Origin: Symbiodinium natans
Taxonomy: Eukaryota; Sar; Dinophyceae; Suessiales; Symbiodiniaceae
NCBI GenBank assembly: GCA_905221605.1
Contig: CAJNDS010002067.1
Location: 144,501 to 208,500, forward strand
Length of the DNA stretch: 64,000 bases
Reading direction: 5' to 3'
Part shown: positions 1 to 10,881 of the stretch, piece by piece
Layout of the letters: each line of letters starts with the position of its first letter
Numbering within the stretch: the first letter of the stretch is position 1
Made by a program: the position numbers and the translations under genes
The notes under the pieces: generated by a model
What the model saw: only the letters and a program-made list of their open reading frames with translations
Told to the model about the DNA's origin: nothing
The model's database searches: none

Positions 1-103
1 CCTGAAGTAGGGTACCCTCAACACCAAACCCTGAATGCTAGCGTCCTGGAACCCTAACCCTCAACCCTAAACCCTAAACCCTAAACCCCAGAGATTTCAG
101 CAC

Positions 104-3100
104 CTCCATGGTTTTGTCGATCCAGAAGCGCCGCGTCTCACCGGGAAGCATGCGCAACACCTGAGCTGGCGTTAGGGTTTATAGGGTTCAGGGTTTAGGG
201 TTTGGGGTTTAGGGTTTAGGCTTAGTTTAGGGTTTAGGGTTTAGGGTTCAGGGTTCAGGGTTTGGGGTTTGGGGTTTGGGGTTCGGGTTCCGAGCTTCTT
301 TTCCTCTTATCCGCGAAGGCTACTGATCCAGTCCTTTCCAGGACAACTGTCGGAATACTTCGAGTGCGTTGGGTATGTGAACCAAGCACTTTTTACCTTG
401 GACATCCTTGTCGCCCTCAAACCGACATTAGCCCTACACCGGGTTTAGTTTAGGGTTGAGGGCTTAGGGTTTAGGGTCTAGGGTTGAAAAACAGCTTGTG
501 AAGCTTGGGATTTCAGGAACTACTGCCAGCCAAGCCCATGTGCATTTCCAGAATAGCCTGCTCCCTCACTTTCTCTCCAAGGGCCCCCAAACAGTCACTC
601 AACTCCCCTAAACCCTAAACCCTAAACCCTAAACCATAAACCCTACACCCTACACCCCAAACCCCAAACCTCAAACCCTAAACCCTGAACCAGGAGCCCT
701 CAGTCCTAAATGCTAAGCTCTCTGTCCAAAAATCAAGGGTGCCATGGTAAAAAAGATAGCTCTCTTCAACCCAAACCAGAAGAACCTTTTGAAGGGCCTG
801 CTTGCCTCAACCGCGAACTCTAGACCCCGCTGAAGCTCAAAATTATCAAGCCGAAACTCTAAAGCCGACACCCTGACCCCCACCACCGAAACTCTAAACC
901 CCTCAGCCCTATACCATAAACCCTCAACCCCTAAGCCCTCAGCTCTACACAATATAAATCTTAGCGCCTGAACCCCTAAGCCCTAAACCCTAAGCCCTAA
1001 ACCCTGAACCCTAAACCCTAAGCCCTAAATTTTAAACCCCATACAGCCGCGGCACCCCGTCTCTGAGAGGCCCGAACTCGCACACCAAGGCCCTGTCGTC
1101 CTCGCCTTCCTGGGGCTTTTTGAGGGTTAAGGGGGTTACCCCCCAACACCCCGAAACCCTAAACCTTTAACCCTAAACCCTAAACCCTAAACCCTAAACC
1201 TTAAACCCTAAGCCCTAGCCCTAAACCCTAAACCCTAAACCCACCCTAAACCCTAAACCCTAAACCCTAAACCCTAAACCCTAAACCTCTCTTATTATGC
1301 ATATATATATATATATATATATACATATAAACCCTAATGACTTAGTGGGCATAGGCGCAAACCTTAGTGGGCAAGGTACAAACCTTCGTGGGCAAGGCAC
1401 AGACCTTAGTAGGCACAAACCGTAGTTGGCAAGGCACAAACCTTCGTGAGCAAGGCACGCCCGTGCCTTGCCCACCAAGGTTTGTGCCTTGCCCACAAAG
1501 GTTGGTGCCTTGCCTACGAAGGTTTGTGCCTTACCCACGAAGCCACAAACCTTGGCAAGGCGTAAACCTTAGTGGGCAAGGCACGTCCCCTCCCCCCCCC
1601 CCCCTTCCCCTCCTCCCCTCGTTTTCTGGGGTGCTCTGGGTGGGTGGGTACTTCTCCATCACGCGATGGAAAAACTTGACTAGTGAAAGCTAGTACATGA
1701 GCTGCTGAACCCTAAACCCTAAACCCTAAACCCCAAACCCTAAACCCTAATTAAACCCCAGCCCTCAACCCTAAACCCTAAACCCCGAGCCCGAAAAGCT
1801 TGTGATGCCACTGCCGGCCTGCTGCACGCGGCAGCTACCACCATCACAGCGCCAAACCTTTGGGTTTAAGGCCTATAGAGCTTAGGGCTTTTGCAATGGG
1901 TTTAGGGTATTTAGGGAATACAGGGAATATAGGGAATGTAGGGAATATAGGGTATATAGTGTATGGGGTTTAGGGTTTGGGGGTTGGGGGTTTGGGGTTT
2001 AGGGTTGAAGGTTTAGGGATGTAAGTGCCTGACGTGGTCTTTGCTGTAGTTCTGTTCGCCTCGGCTTCCTGCCGGGCCTCCTTCCCCCTACCCCAACCCC
2101 TTGTTGCAAAAAATTTGCGGCGGCCCCCATCGCTTGGAGGAGCTGCAAACCGATGGCGTGGAGGTCGGCGCCTACAGACGGGGCGCCTCGAAACACATCA
2201 AAAGCCCCTCCCCACCCAACCCCCCCCACCACCCCTCCCCGCCTGGCGCCTGACCACCTGGACCCTTCCTTTCCTGTCTGCTGAGGCGGCGCGCGCGCAA
2301 GCGTTTACAACTAAGCTCGGGATTTTGGATTCCCTAAACTTGGTAGCCCAATAACCATCTCATGGGCTTGGTTGCTTCATAAGAGAAACAGAACCCATAA
2401 AAAGGGTAAAGGGTACCATTGAGCTACTAAGAAAACCGGTACTGTACGTCTGAGCCGCCGTAAACTTCACTTTCACGCCGTCGAATTCCCGCGGCAGCTC
2501 GGATGGGGAGAAGCCCATGCCATTCCACGCCACACCTGCGCCCAGAGTGCAGCCCCAAGGCCAAACACTGACATGCCGAGAAGGGTTTAGTTAGGGCTTA
2601 GGGTTTTGGGTTTAGGGTTAGCCGAAATCCTGCAGCACTCAATGAACCTTTTGGGGGGCAGGCTGCGGGGCTAATCATGCTGCACGCCACCGAACACTTT
2701 GAGGGTATCTACCTTCCTTGCGCCCCCCAAAACTGGTTCGGGTTTGTATAGGGCATAGGCTACTTAGTTGCTGAGTTCACAAGCCCCCCGACAAAAGTGT
2801 ACACTTTCAGTTCTACAGGGGGTTATCGTATCCCAAAAAGGGTAAAGTGCAGTCCCTCAGCTACTAAGGCTATTGGGTGTTTGGGGTCTAGGGACTGGTA
2901 TAGGGTGTAGGAAGCTTAGTTGATAAGGTATAGGATGTCTAGGGTTTAGAGAACAGCAGAAGTACAGACTGCATGTGTGTATGTGGGTTTAGGGTTTAGG
3001 CTTTCGGTTTAGGGTTTAGGGCATTTTAGGATGCTGCTGCTAAGAAGCGTCCCCATGGCTTGCAGCTTTGGGATTACCGGATTACCGGCTCAAGATGTGC

Positions 3101-3613
3101 GGTGCGTCCATGGCCCGAACCCTGAAACGGTACGGCCCAAACAGTTTTGGGTTTAGGGTTTAAGGCTATGAGCCCCGAAACAGCCCTAACTAAACCCTCT
3201 GAAATCTTAGCTCGCGCAGTGAGCAAAGCCACACGGACTTTGGTTTCAAGGGCTTTAGGGGCAGAAGAGTTTCGGGTTTAGGTCAGTTTAGGTCATCTCT
3301 CTCTGCCGTACAAAAAAACACACAAAACAACGAATCGTAGCAAAGACGTATATAAACAACCCCTACCTGCACACCCCATACCTCCCTTGACTGCAAACAA
3401 GTCGGACAAGCCTTCCAGGTAGAACCAGCCCCAACGTTCTTCAGCAAACCCTAAACGCTAAACCCTAAACCCTAAACCCTAAACCCTCAACCCTCAACCC
3501 TCAACCCTCAACCCTAAACCCTAGTCGAAACCCTAAGTCCCATCTTTCGGAGCCTTCCGAGACGATGCCGGAAGTTCGCAGCGCCACGTCCCGCACGGAG
3601 ACTCCGGATTCGC
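104..3613 (-). CDS. Unrecognised multi-exon gene, partial at left edge
   Basis: Five exons join in phase: 3554-3613 (ESGVSVRDVALRTSGIVSE), 3382-3438 (RWGWFYLEGLSDLFAVKG), 2479-2535 (VAWNGMGFSPSELPREFD), 2098-2171 (ADLHAIGLQLLQAMGAAANF...), 2029-2068 (EAEANRTTAKTTS). Further exon-like pieces on the same strand at 1056-1109 (EGEDDRALVCEFGPLRDG) and 104-160 (VLRMLPGETRRFWIDKTME) have good splice signals but are not linked by phase. The last resembles the M-x-x-G-E-x-R-R-x-W-I segment of FKBP-type prolyl isomerases; that is a weak hint from 19 residues only. A piece at 4796-4835 (PVFLINAPQFSA) may belong upstream; it recalls the IINAP motif of CRAL-TRIO lipid-binding domains. All intervening sequence is telomere-type repeat. 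Confidence 0.5.
717..810 (-). CDS. Isolated coding-like exon
   Basis: One frame reads KQALQKVLLVWVEESYLFYH then GTLDFWTE after an AG acceptor. A second frame is also open over this stretch. It would belong to the left-edge gene. Confidence 0.3.
1340..1590. repeat. Palindromic minisatellite
   Basis: Units of about 20 bp on GGGCAAGGCACAAACCTTAG run in one orientation to ~1455 and in the other from ~1462, then flip once more near 1545. The ORFs over it are by-products. Confidence 0.8.
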
Positions 3614-4040
3614 CTGCGTTTAGGGTTTAGGGTTTAGGGTTTAGGGTTGAGGGTTCAGGGTTGAGGGTTTAGGGTTTAGGGGAATGCAGTGAGCTTCTAG
3701 CTTCTTGAGGAAGGGCTGGGGTGCGCGGGTTCGGGATTCGAGTTAGGGATCTTGTCAAGCGAACATCAGGCTGGGTGGGGCCTTGTGGTTTCGAGGGCTT
3801 TGCACCCTAGACAGAATCATAAGGGTCCCCTACCTTTCCCTATTTTCTTGGGTTTACAGGGTGTGTGTCAGGTTTAGAGCTTAGGGTTTGGGGGAGGCTG
3901 ATTTTGGCGTGGTGTTGAGGGCTTAGGGCTTATAGGTGTACAAGGGCTCATAGGGCACTCTTACAGGGAAGTCATGTGCCGCAAAGAAATCTTGGGTTAT
4001 GTGCTTGGGTTTAGGGTTGTAAGAGAGGAAGTCTTCTAGC

Positions 4041-4138
4041 TTTCAGAGATATAAGGGACCCTTAAATAGCACCCCAAATAATAAGATTCCCTTATAATCA
4101 GGACCCCAATAAGGTACGCATAATTTCGGAAACCCCCG
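4041..4138. mobile_element. MITE, GGGGGTTTACGGAAAT family
   Basis: Shares AAGATTCCCTTATAATCAGG and ACCCCAATAAGGTACG with the copies at ~8124 and ~13553; the left end is degraded. Confidence 0.5.
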
Positions 4139-4391
4139 TTTAGGGTTTGGGGGATTTTGGGAATCTCGGGTTCAGAATGTGGGGTTTGGGGCTGAGGAGG
4201 CTTGAAGTTTACCTTCAAAAGGGAAGAAAACAGCCCCTTCGAAACGTCGAACCCTACCCCCCCAAACTGCACACGCGAAATGACAACCCCCCCCCCCCCC
4301 CCCCAAACAAAAAAAAACACAAAAACACCAAAACACCAACCTTGAAACCTTCAATCCCTGACCCCAAAGGGGGCTTTGAGGACTTAACTAG

Positions 4392-4498
4392 GGCGACGGC
4401 CCCTGCACATCACTGGGATCAAGACCAGTCCAACCTTCGTCCGCTTCGAAGACGGGCGTCGCGTCGTAGATGTGTGCCGTGGAGGAGGGGAATACAAC
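4392..4498 (+). CDS. Possible thioredoxin-like exon, plus strand
   Basis: After TAG at 4389-4391 one plus frame reads LHITGIKTSPTFVRFEDG then RRVVDVCRGGGEYN up to a GC donor. The SPTFVRFEDG turn recalls the cis-proline strand of thioredoxin folds (PTF-x-x-F-x-x-G). No CxxC exon was found nearby, and this would be the only plus-strand gene in the window. Confidence 0.3.
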
Positions 4499-5035
4499 GC
4501 CAGCCTGTAGTAGGGTTGAAATTTCTTGTACCCCCAAAAGGACACCAGGTACATACACTCACCAATATTAAAAAGGAACCTTATATACACTCACCGAAAA
4601 CAGTAGTATAGACCCTGTTTCATATCCCTATAAGGCTCCAAGGACTCTTGTCTCAAGGTTTTTTGGGCCCAAATGACAGGTTTTCATGGGTCATTTTGAG
4701 CCTAAGGGCATAGGCCCGAAACCCTATACACTTCAAACTGTAAGCCTAAAGTACCTTACGTAAAACAGCTTTTGGGGCGTCTGGTCTGCAAGGGCTTTGC
4801 AGAAAACTGCGGGGCATTGATCAAAAAGACTGGGCCTTCTTGAGGTTTAGGGGTTGGGGGGTTCAAGGGTTTAGGGTTTAGGGCTTAGGGTTTAGGGTTA
4901 GAGGGTTGAGAGTTTGGGGTTTAGGGTTATAGGGTTCTAGCGGTTTAGGGTTTGGGGCTGATAGGGCTTTGGGAGCTCTAGGCAAGCAGCCACTGCGGAC
5001 GATGCAGGTCAGATGGGGGGGGGGGGGGCTTCGGG

Positions 5036-5182
5036 TTGGGATGTTCCCCCTTGTACGAACCGTCCTGAATGGGGATTACAGTACCCCTAAACCTTAAACC
5101 CTATACCCTAAACCCTATATTCGAATCCCTATTCAGGACTTCCCTATTGAGGACTGTTAGTCTGAGGGGGGAGCATCCCAAG
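5036..5182. mobile_element. MITE, TTGGGATGTTCCCCC family
   Basis: Ends TTGGGATGTTCCCCCTTG and its inverted counterpart TTGGGATGCTCCCCCC; the middle holds CCCTAAA repeats. A relative lies at ~20396-20500. Confidence 0.5.
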
Positions 5183-5281
5183 TCTTATTAGGGCCACAGC
5201 CTGAAGCTTTCGTGCCCGGCCTTGGCCTGAGGGCCTTTCAACGCACAAGGCCTAACACAGCCTAAACCCCTAAATCCCCCC

Positions 5282-5313
<32 letters not shown>

Positions 5314-6458
5314 CATATATACATATATACATATATATATATATTCCTTATACTCAGGGTGCCAACGAAGGCACCCCTAAACCCTAAACCGTAAACCCTA
5401 AACCCTAAACCCTGAACCCTGAACCCTAAACCCTAAAGCCCTAATTAGATCGACCACCCCGCATGGGTTTCGGGCTAGGGTGTGGGGCTTGCACAGAGTT
5501 GCTGAACCTAAAAGGGCCATGTACCCCATAGTTCTCGGCTTAGGGTTCAGGATTCAGGGTTTATCGGGTTTCGTGTTTAGGGTTTAGTATCATGGGCACT
5601 GGATGTTTTTTGCCGCAAGGGAACATCCAAGTCAGAGCCGTGCACCCGCCAAACGGAAGGGGACTCCTTTCGCGCTTGATATAGGGGTCAGAATTATTAC
5701 TAATCGTATTCCCTTATGGTCCCTTTGTAATTATACTATAATAACCCTCCCCAAAACCCCACTTGTACTTAATCAGGCGCCTATAGTAGGGGCTGATGGC
5801 CGTAGGGCTGATAGGGCTTCCTATAGCCCTGAATCCTCAACGCTAAACCCCGACACCCCAAACCTTGGGGTTTAGGTTTGCCGGGTGGTGTAGGGTTTGG
5901 GCTTTAGGGGTCAGTTCTCTAAATTAGGCTCCCTTTTTGGGTACCCTAAATAAGAGGGCCAGGAAAAAACCAGCCCCATATTTGGGTTTAGGGTTTAGGG
6001 TTTGGCGATTACCCTTAGTACAGGGTTGAGCTGTACGAAGCTGGCATGAACCAAAAAGTTGGTCATCAAGTTAAGCTCGGATTTAAATCACCTTGACACG
6101 ATCTAGAACATGTTGTCATCAGGCCCAGTAGCAGCTGTGAGGTTGTTTGAACGATGGCCGGCAATGAAGTCCAGCTGCTAGCTGCACTCTCAAATCGAGC
6201 GTCAATGACGAGCTGCCAGCTAGACTCTAAAGTTGACGGTCAGCTGGTAGCAACACTCTAAAATCGACCGATACAGTGCCTCCGAGAGAACGGAGGCTGA
6301 GCTGTAAGCCTTTTCCTGTAAGCCTTTTCGGGAAAGTGCTAGGCTGCCAGGACCATTTTCCAACGCTTTGACACACTCAATGCATCAAAACTGGAACCTG
6401 CCAAAGCCAACATGCTTTCTCGGCCGGACATGATCTCGGCACGAATGCCACCAAGCCC

Positions 6459-6978
6459 GTGACAAATGTCTCCACGCTGACTTGGTTCCGAACCCCCAAG
6501 ATAGGTTGCCAGCGCTTGTGGGCCGATTGCTGAGGTCCAGGCATCAGCTGAGGCGAGGGCATCACAAGTAAGCAAATGGAACCCGCGCGGGTGCTCCCCG
6601 GGACGCGTTGAACTTGATTTGCGGGGTTGCAAAAAACCAACCCCCAGAATCGGACCACAAGGCTTGTGGCCACAATGTCGGGGTTAGACGGCCCCGGAAA
6701 TGATGGTTATTTTCAAGGCCGTCTAGCTAAAATAAGGGATGGGAGACTGTAACCCCGACATTGTGGCCACAAGCCTTGTGGTCCGATTCTGGGGGTTGGT
6801 TTTTTGCAACCCCGCAAATCAAGTTCAACGCGTCCCGGGGAGCACCCGCGCGGGTTCCAGTAGGTTACTTGTGACGCCCTCGCCTGCGCCGATGCCTGGA
6901 CCTCAGCAATCGGCCCACAAGCGTTGGCAACCTATCTTGGGGGTTCGGAACCAAGTCAGCGTGGAGACAACTGTCACT
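6459..6978. repeat. Long inverted repeat with ~230-bp arms
   Basis: Arms ~6459-6686 and ~6750-6978 are near-perfect reverse complements; the 63-bp centre holds a further inverted pair TAGACGGCC/GGCCGTCTA. Matching short ORFs on opposite strands come only from the repeat. It could form a long hairpin RNA or cruciform. Confidence 0.85.
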
Positions 6979-7739
6979 GTTTGTTCACTTGCTTGCGCAA
7001 AACCTGAAAAGCACCTGACATGATCTGAAATGTACCTCAACCGCACCGACCCCCGACCTGAAGCGGACCTCAAACGAACTGAAATTTACCACGCAAATCG
7101 ACTGAAGAACTTCATCCACGGTCCTCTTGCTTGGCCCATGTTACGTTTAGGGATTCTTAATTTGCAGGCATTGTGGCATGTACTGATTCACAGGAACCGA
7201 CCTGGGATTCTTGCAGTGTTAACTAGAGTGCATTGAGCAACACGATTTGGACTCGACCGGCGTTATCTGCACTTGAACCTTGGTTGGACCGCCCTGCCCC
7301 TCTCCTCTAGGGCTACACAAACGACCGACTTGATTGTTAAACAGGTTGAGAAGCCATCATACTCAACAACGTTGTTTTTGGTTCCACCACTTTTTCCCAG
7401 AAGGCTTACAGCTCAACCCTGTAGTAGGAAGAGGTTTCTTTGTTGGGCGAAAGGGAAAGACCATTCTTAAGCAAATAGTAGCCAAAAGAGTGCTGGGATG
7501 TAATGTTGGCCAACTAGGTCCCTGGTCCCTAGGGAGAAAGGGGTGTGCCCCTAAACCCTAACCCCTAAACCTTAATTAAACCCTGAACCCTAAGCAACTA
7601 AGACCCCGGACCCTAGGGAACACTTTGGAAGACCTGGCGCAAAGTCCTGGCTGCTCCGGTTTAGGGTTCACCCTAAATCCTAAACCCTAAACGCTAAACC
7701 CCAAACCCCAAACCCCAAATCCCAAACCCTAAACCCTAA

Positions 7740-7847
7740 ACCCCTCAGGGAGCTCCGTGGCTCCTCGCGAAGGTTCAGGGTCCCCCCCGGCACGGTAATG
7801 TTGATGCTCGACCTGCGCTCGATGCACACAGTTTTGGGATAGTTGCC
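7740..7847 (-). CDS. Isolated coding-like exon
   Basis: AG acceptor at 7847, then GNYPKTVCIERRSSINITVP followed by GGTLNLREEPRSSL; the donor is one of several GA/GC options near 7740-7760. It may belong to the gene starting at 15117, on the other side of the inverted-repeat elements, but the phase does not join directly. Confidence 0.4.
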
Positions 7848-8123
7848 CTTCCAGGGTTTAGGGTTTAGGGTTTAGGGTTTGGGGTTTAGGGTTTGGGGTT
7901 TAGGGTTGAGGGTTTAGGTTAGGGTTTAGGGTTGCCCCTTTTCTACCCGAAATGTGGTGGAACCCTCTTTCTGAACCTGAGATACATGCCTAGGCTTCTG
8001 GGGCGTCTTCGGCAAGAAGTGTGCACCCCTTGTGTTTGTCCATCTCGCCTCCATGTCCCAATTATGTGCTCGTCTAGGAGTGAGCAAACAAAATTAGAAT
8101 CTGGTAGCCGAGTAACCATGTGG

Positions 8124-8217
8124 GGGTTTACGGAAATAGAGGACCCCTGACTCAGTGCCCCCAAAAAAGTAGGATGCCATTATAATCGAAACTTCAATAA
8201 GGTACCCCTAACTTCGG
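8124..8217. mobile_element. MITE, GGGGGTTTACGGAAAT family
   Basis: Ends GGGGGTTTACGGAAAT / ACTTCGGAAATCCCC are imperfect inverted repeats; the core AGGAT...TTATAATC...CCAATAAGGTACC recurs at ~4041-4138 and ~13553-13670. Non-coding. Confidence 0.55.
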
Positions 8218-8753
8218 AAATCCCCATATGGTAACAAGGGTTGCCTTTTCGGGGTTGCTTACTTGTTATAAAGGAACCCTAGAACGAAAAGAAAGAGGCA
8301 TAAGTGTACCACTGAGCTACCAGGAACTTTGGGTAAGGGGACATTCCAGAACGGACTCAAACCCCACATGCGGAGTTCTCACCAAGTTCCTACCCTAAAC
8401 CCTCTTCCAAAACCCTAATGTAGCCCTTAAGGCCCTCAAACTTGTGGAAAAACCTCAGAGAGGCAACTCTGCACAGAAACACGGAAAATGGTACAGGTGG
8501 GTTGCTCTGAACCCAAGCACTGTCAAACTAGCCCAAAAACTGTTATGATCAGGCCTTCTGGCCCAAAAATACTGGTTTTGGGTTTTGTGTTTTGGTTTTC
8601 CTGGTCCAGGGTTCAGGTCGGGTTTCATTAGGGTTTAGGGTTTCGGGCCTCGTAGGGTTTAGGGTTTAAGGTTTAGGTCCAGGGTCTGTGTCATCCACAT
8701 ATATCTATATGTGTATATGTCTCTGTATTGTGTATGTATATATATATATGGTA

Positions 8754-10829
8754 CCCCCCCCCAAAGATCTAGGTATTTTCGTGGTTTTGGGATCTGTTTT
8801 AGGGTTTTAGGGTTGGGGGTGGGGGGCTAGCTAAACATGTAAATCTCAATACGGACATGTAAATCTTGATATGTGCGAGTCTTCATATGTGCGTGGTCGT
8901 ATTTTCAAATTGTGAGCTCGATTGAAAAAATCGGGGGCCCGATTGAAAAACGATTGAAACGATTGAAATTCAATCGGAGACCGGATTGAAGATTGAAGAT
9001 TGAAGATTCCCGGAAAGCTTTTTTCTGGGAATCTTCAATCTTCAATCTTCAATCCGGCCCCCGATTGAACTTCAATCGTTTCAATCGTTTTTCAATCGGG
9101 CCCCCGATTGAATTTCAATCGTTTCAATCGTTTTTCAATCGGGTTCACGTCTTGTAAAGTCTCAGTTTTAGCTTTCGTGACGTCGCTATAAAGTCTCAGA
9201 AGTAAATTTCGTGACGTCGCTCAAGGTCATGTGTCACAAGCCCATAGATTTCGGGATCGTGGGCTAAACCTTTAAGCCCTGTAGGCTATACGGTTAAGGT
9301 TTAAAGGTTTAGGGTTGAAATGTTCAACAGTAAGCCCATAGAGTTTAAACCTTAAGGGTCCTAAACGCTTAACCTTTGAACCTTAACCCTATAGCCTATA
9401 GGGCTTACAGGTTAAGTGTTTAGGCACGGTTAAGGTTTAGAGGTTTAGGGTTGAAAAGTTCAACAGTAAGCCCATAGAGTTTAAACCTTAAGGGTCCTAA
9501 ACGCTCAACCTTTAAACCCTATAGGCCATAGGGTTAAGGTTGAAAGGCTTAGGGTTTAAGATTTGGCACTAAAACACAAGCCCATAGAGCTTAAACCTTA
9601 AGGGTTTAAGGTTTAAGCATGTAAACGAGAACCCTAAGCCCTTTAGGGTCAGAACCCTGAAGCCCTGTAGGGCTCTAAAACGTTAAAAGGGTTTAACCCT
9701 ATAGGCGTTGAAAGTATAAATGCCCAGACATTACGCTCTCTTTAACCTTTCAGCCCTATAGGGTCTAAAGGCTTAGGGTATTTCTTAAGCCTTGAGGGTT
9801 TAAAACCTTAAACCCTTAAGGTGGGCTTGGGTTTAAATGCCTAAATCTTGAATCCGAAAGCTTTAAACCTTCCCTATAGCCTACAGGGTTTAAAGGTTAA
9901 GCGTTTAGGCCCCTTGGGGTCTGAACTCTATGGGCTTACTTTTAAAACCTAAACCCTCAAACCTTAACCCTATAGCCTATAGGGTTTAAAGGTGAAGCGT
10001 TTAGGCCCCTTAAGGCTTAAACTCTATGGGCTTACTATTGAACTTTTAAACCCTAATCCTTTAAACCTTAACCCTATAGCCTATAGGGCTTAAAGGTTAA
10101 GTGTTTAGGCCCGTTAAGATTTACACTCGATGGGCTTAGGTTTAAATGCCTAAATCTTAAGGCCTAAACCTTTTAAGCCTCAACCCAAAAGGGTTTTACG
10201 GTTAAGGGTTCAGGTTTAAATGGCGGTTGAGGTTTAGATGCCTAAATGTTAAACCCTAAGCCTTTCAACCTTACACCCCAGAGGGTTTAAAGTTCAAATG
10301 TTTCGGTCGAATTGACGGCTTAGGTTTAAATGCCTATATAAACCTTAAACCCTAAACCTTTAAGACACATAAATCTTGGAATAGGGTCTGACCCTACTTC
10401 TTGATCGAATTAATCTGAACCTTAATCGAGTAGGGTTTATTGAGCTGTTTACTTGTAAGTGAGGATAGTGTATAAATGAGTCTTATCTTTGAGAAATGAT
10501 AACTCTTTTTGGGGGTCCTTTGGGAATGATGAGATGAACACCCACATACTTGAGAGTAAGTCGGGCTTTTGGAAGGTCCAGAACCCGTAACATAGTGAAA
10601 GGAGATTTGCTCACAGTATTCTCGCGTCTTCAGGAATACAGTGTTTCTCCACATCACCTTATGCACTTGAATACTTCCTGGGCTTATGGTATCTTGCTTA
10701 TCTTTCCAATCGACGTCCTATACTCATCTGCACCTATCCGGGCCCATGCAAATCTTCAACTTCACATTGCCTCCGGGCCCACGCAAATCTTCAACCTGAC
10801 ATCGCCAAATCATGAAAATACCTAGATCT

Positions 10830-10864
<35 letters not shown>
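8754..10864. mobile_element. Terminal-inverted-repeat element, copy 1
   Basis: Left end CCCCAAAGATCTAGGTATTTTC and right end (reverse complement) agree over about 30 bp with few mismatches. TA lies directly outside both ends (8752-8753, 10865-10866), fitting a TA target duplication as in Tc1/mariner-like elements. The right end is a 33-G run. Inside are a large hairpin (~8930-9140), an array of diverged direct and inverted units built on CCTATAGGG and TTTAAACC (~9240-10370), and ~420 bp of unique sequence with no recognisable protein. It looks non-autonomous. Confidence 0.7.
8931..9142. repeat. Large hairpin within TIR element, copy 1
   Basis: Left arm of ATTGAAAAACGATTGAAACG and GGATTGAAGATTGAAG units is matched by the inverted sequence after a short GCTTTTTT loop near 9018; the right arm repeats its outer half twice. 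Copies lie at ~11056-11270 and ~11404-11615. Confidence 0.8.
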
Positions 10865-10865
<1 letters not shown>

Positions 10866-10881
10866 AGCTATTTATTTGGCA

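Noticed and set aside
1281-1693. Repeat proteins with GKAQTFVGKAQT units
   Set aside because: Translation of a palindromic minisatellite, open on both strands.
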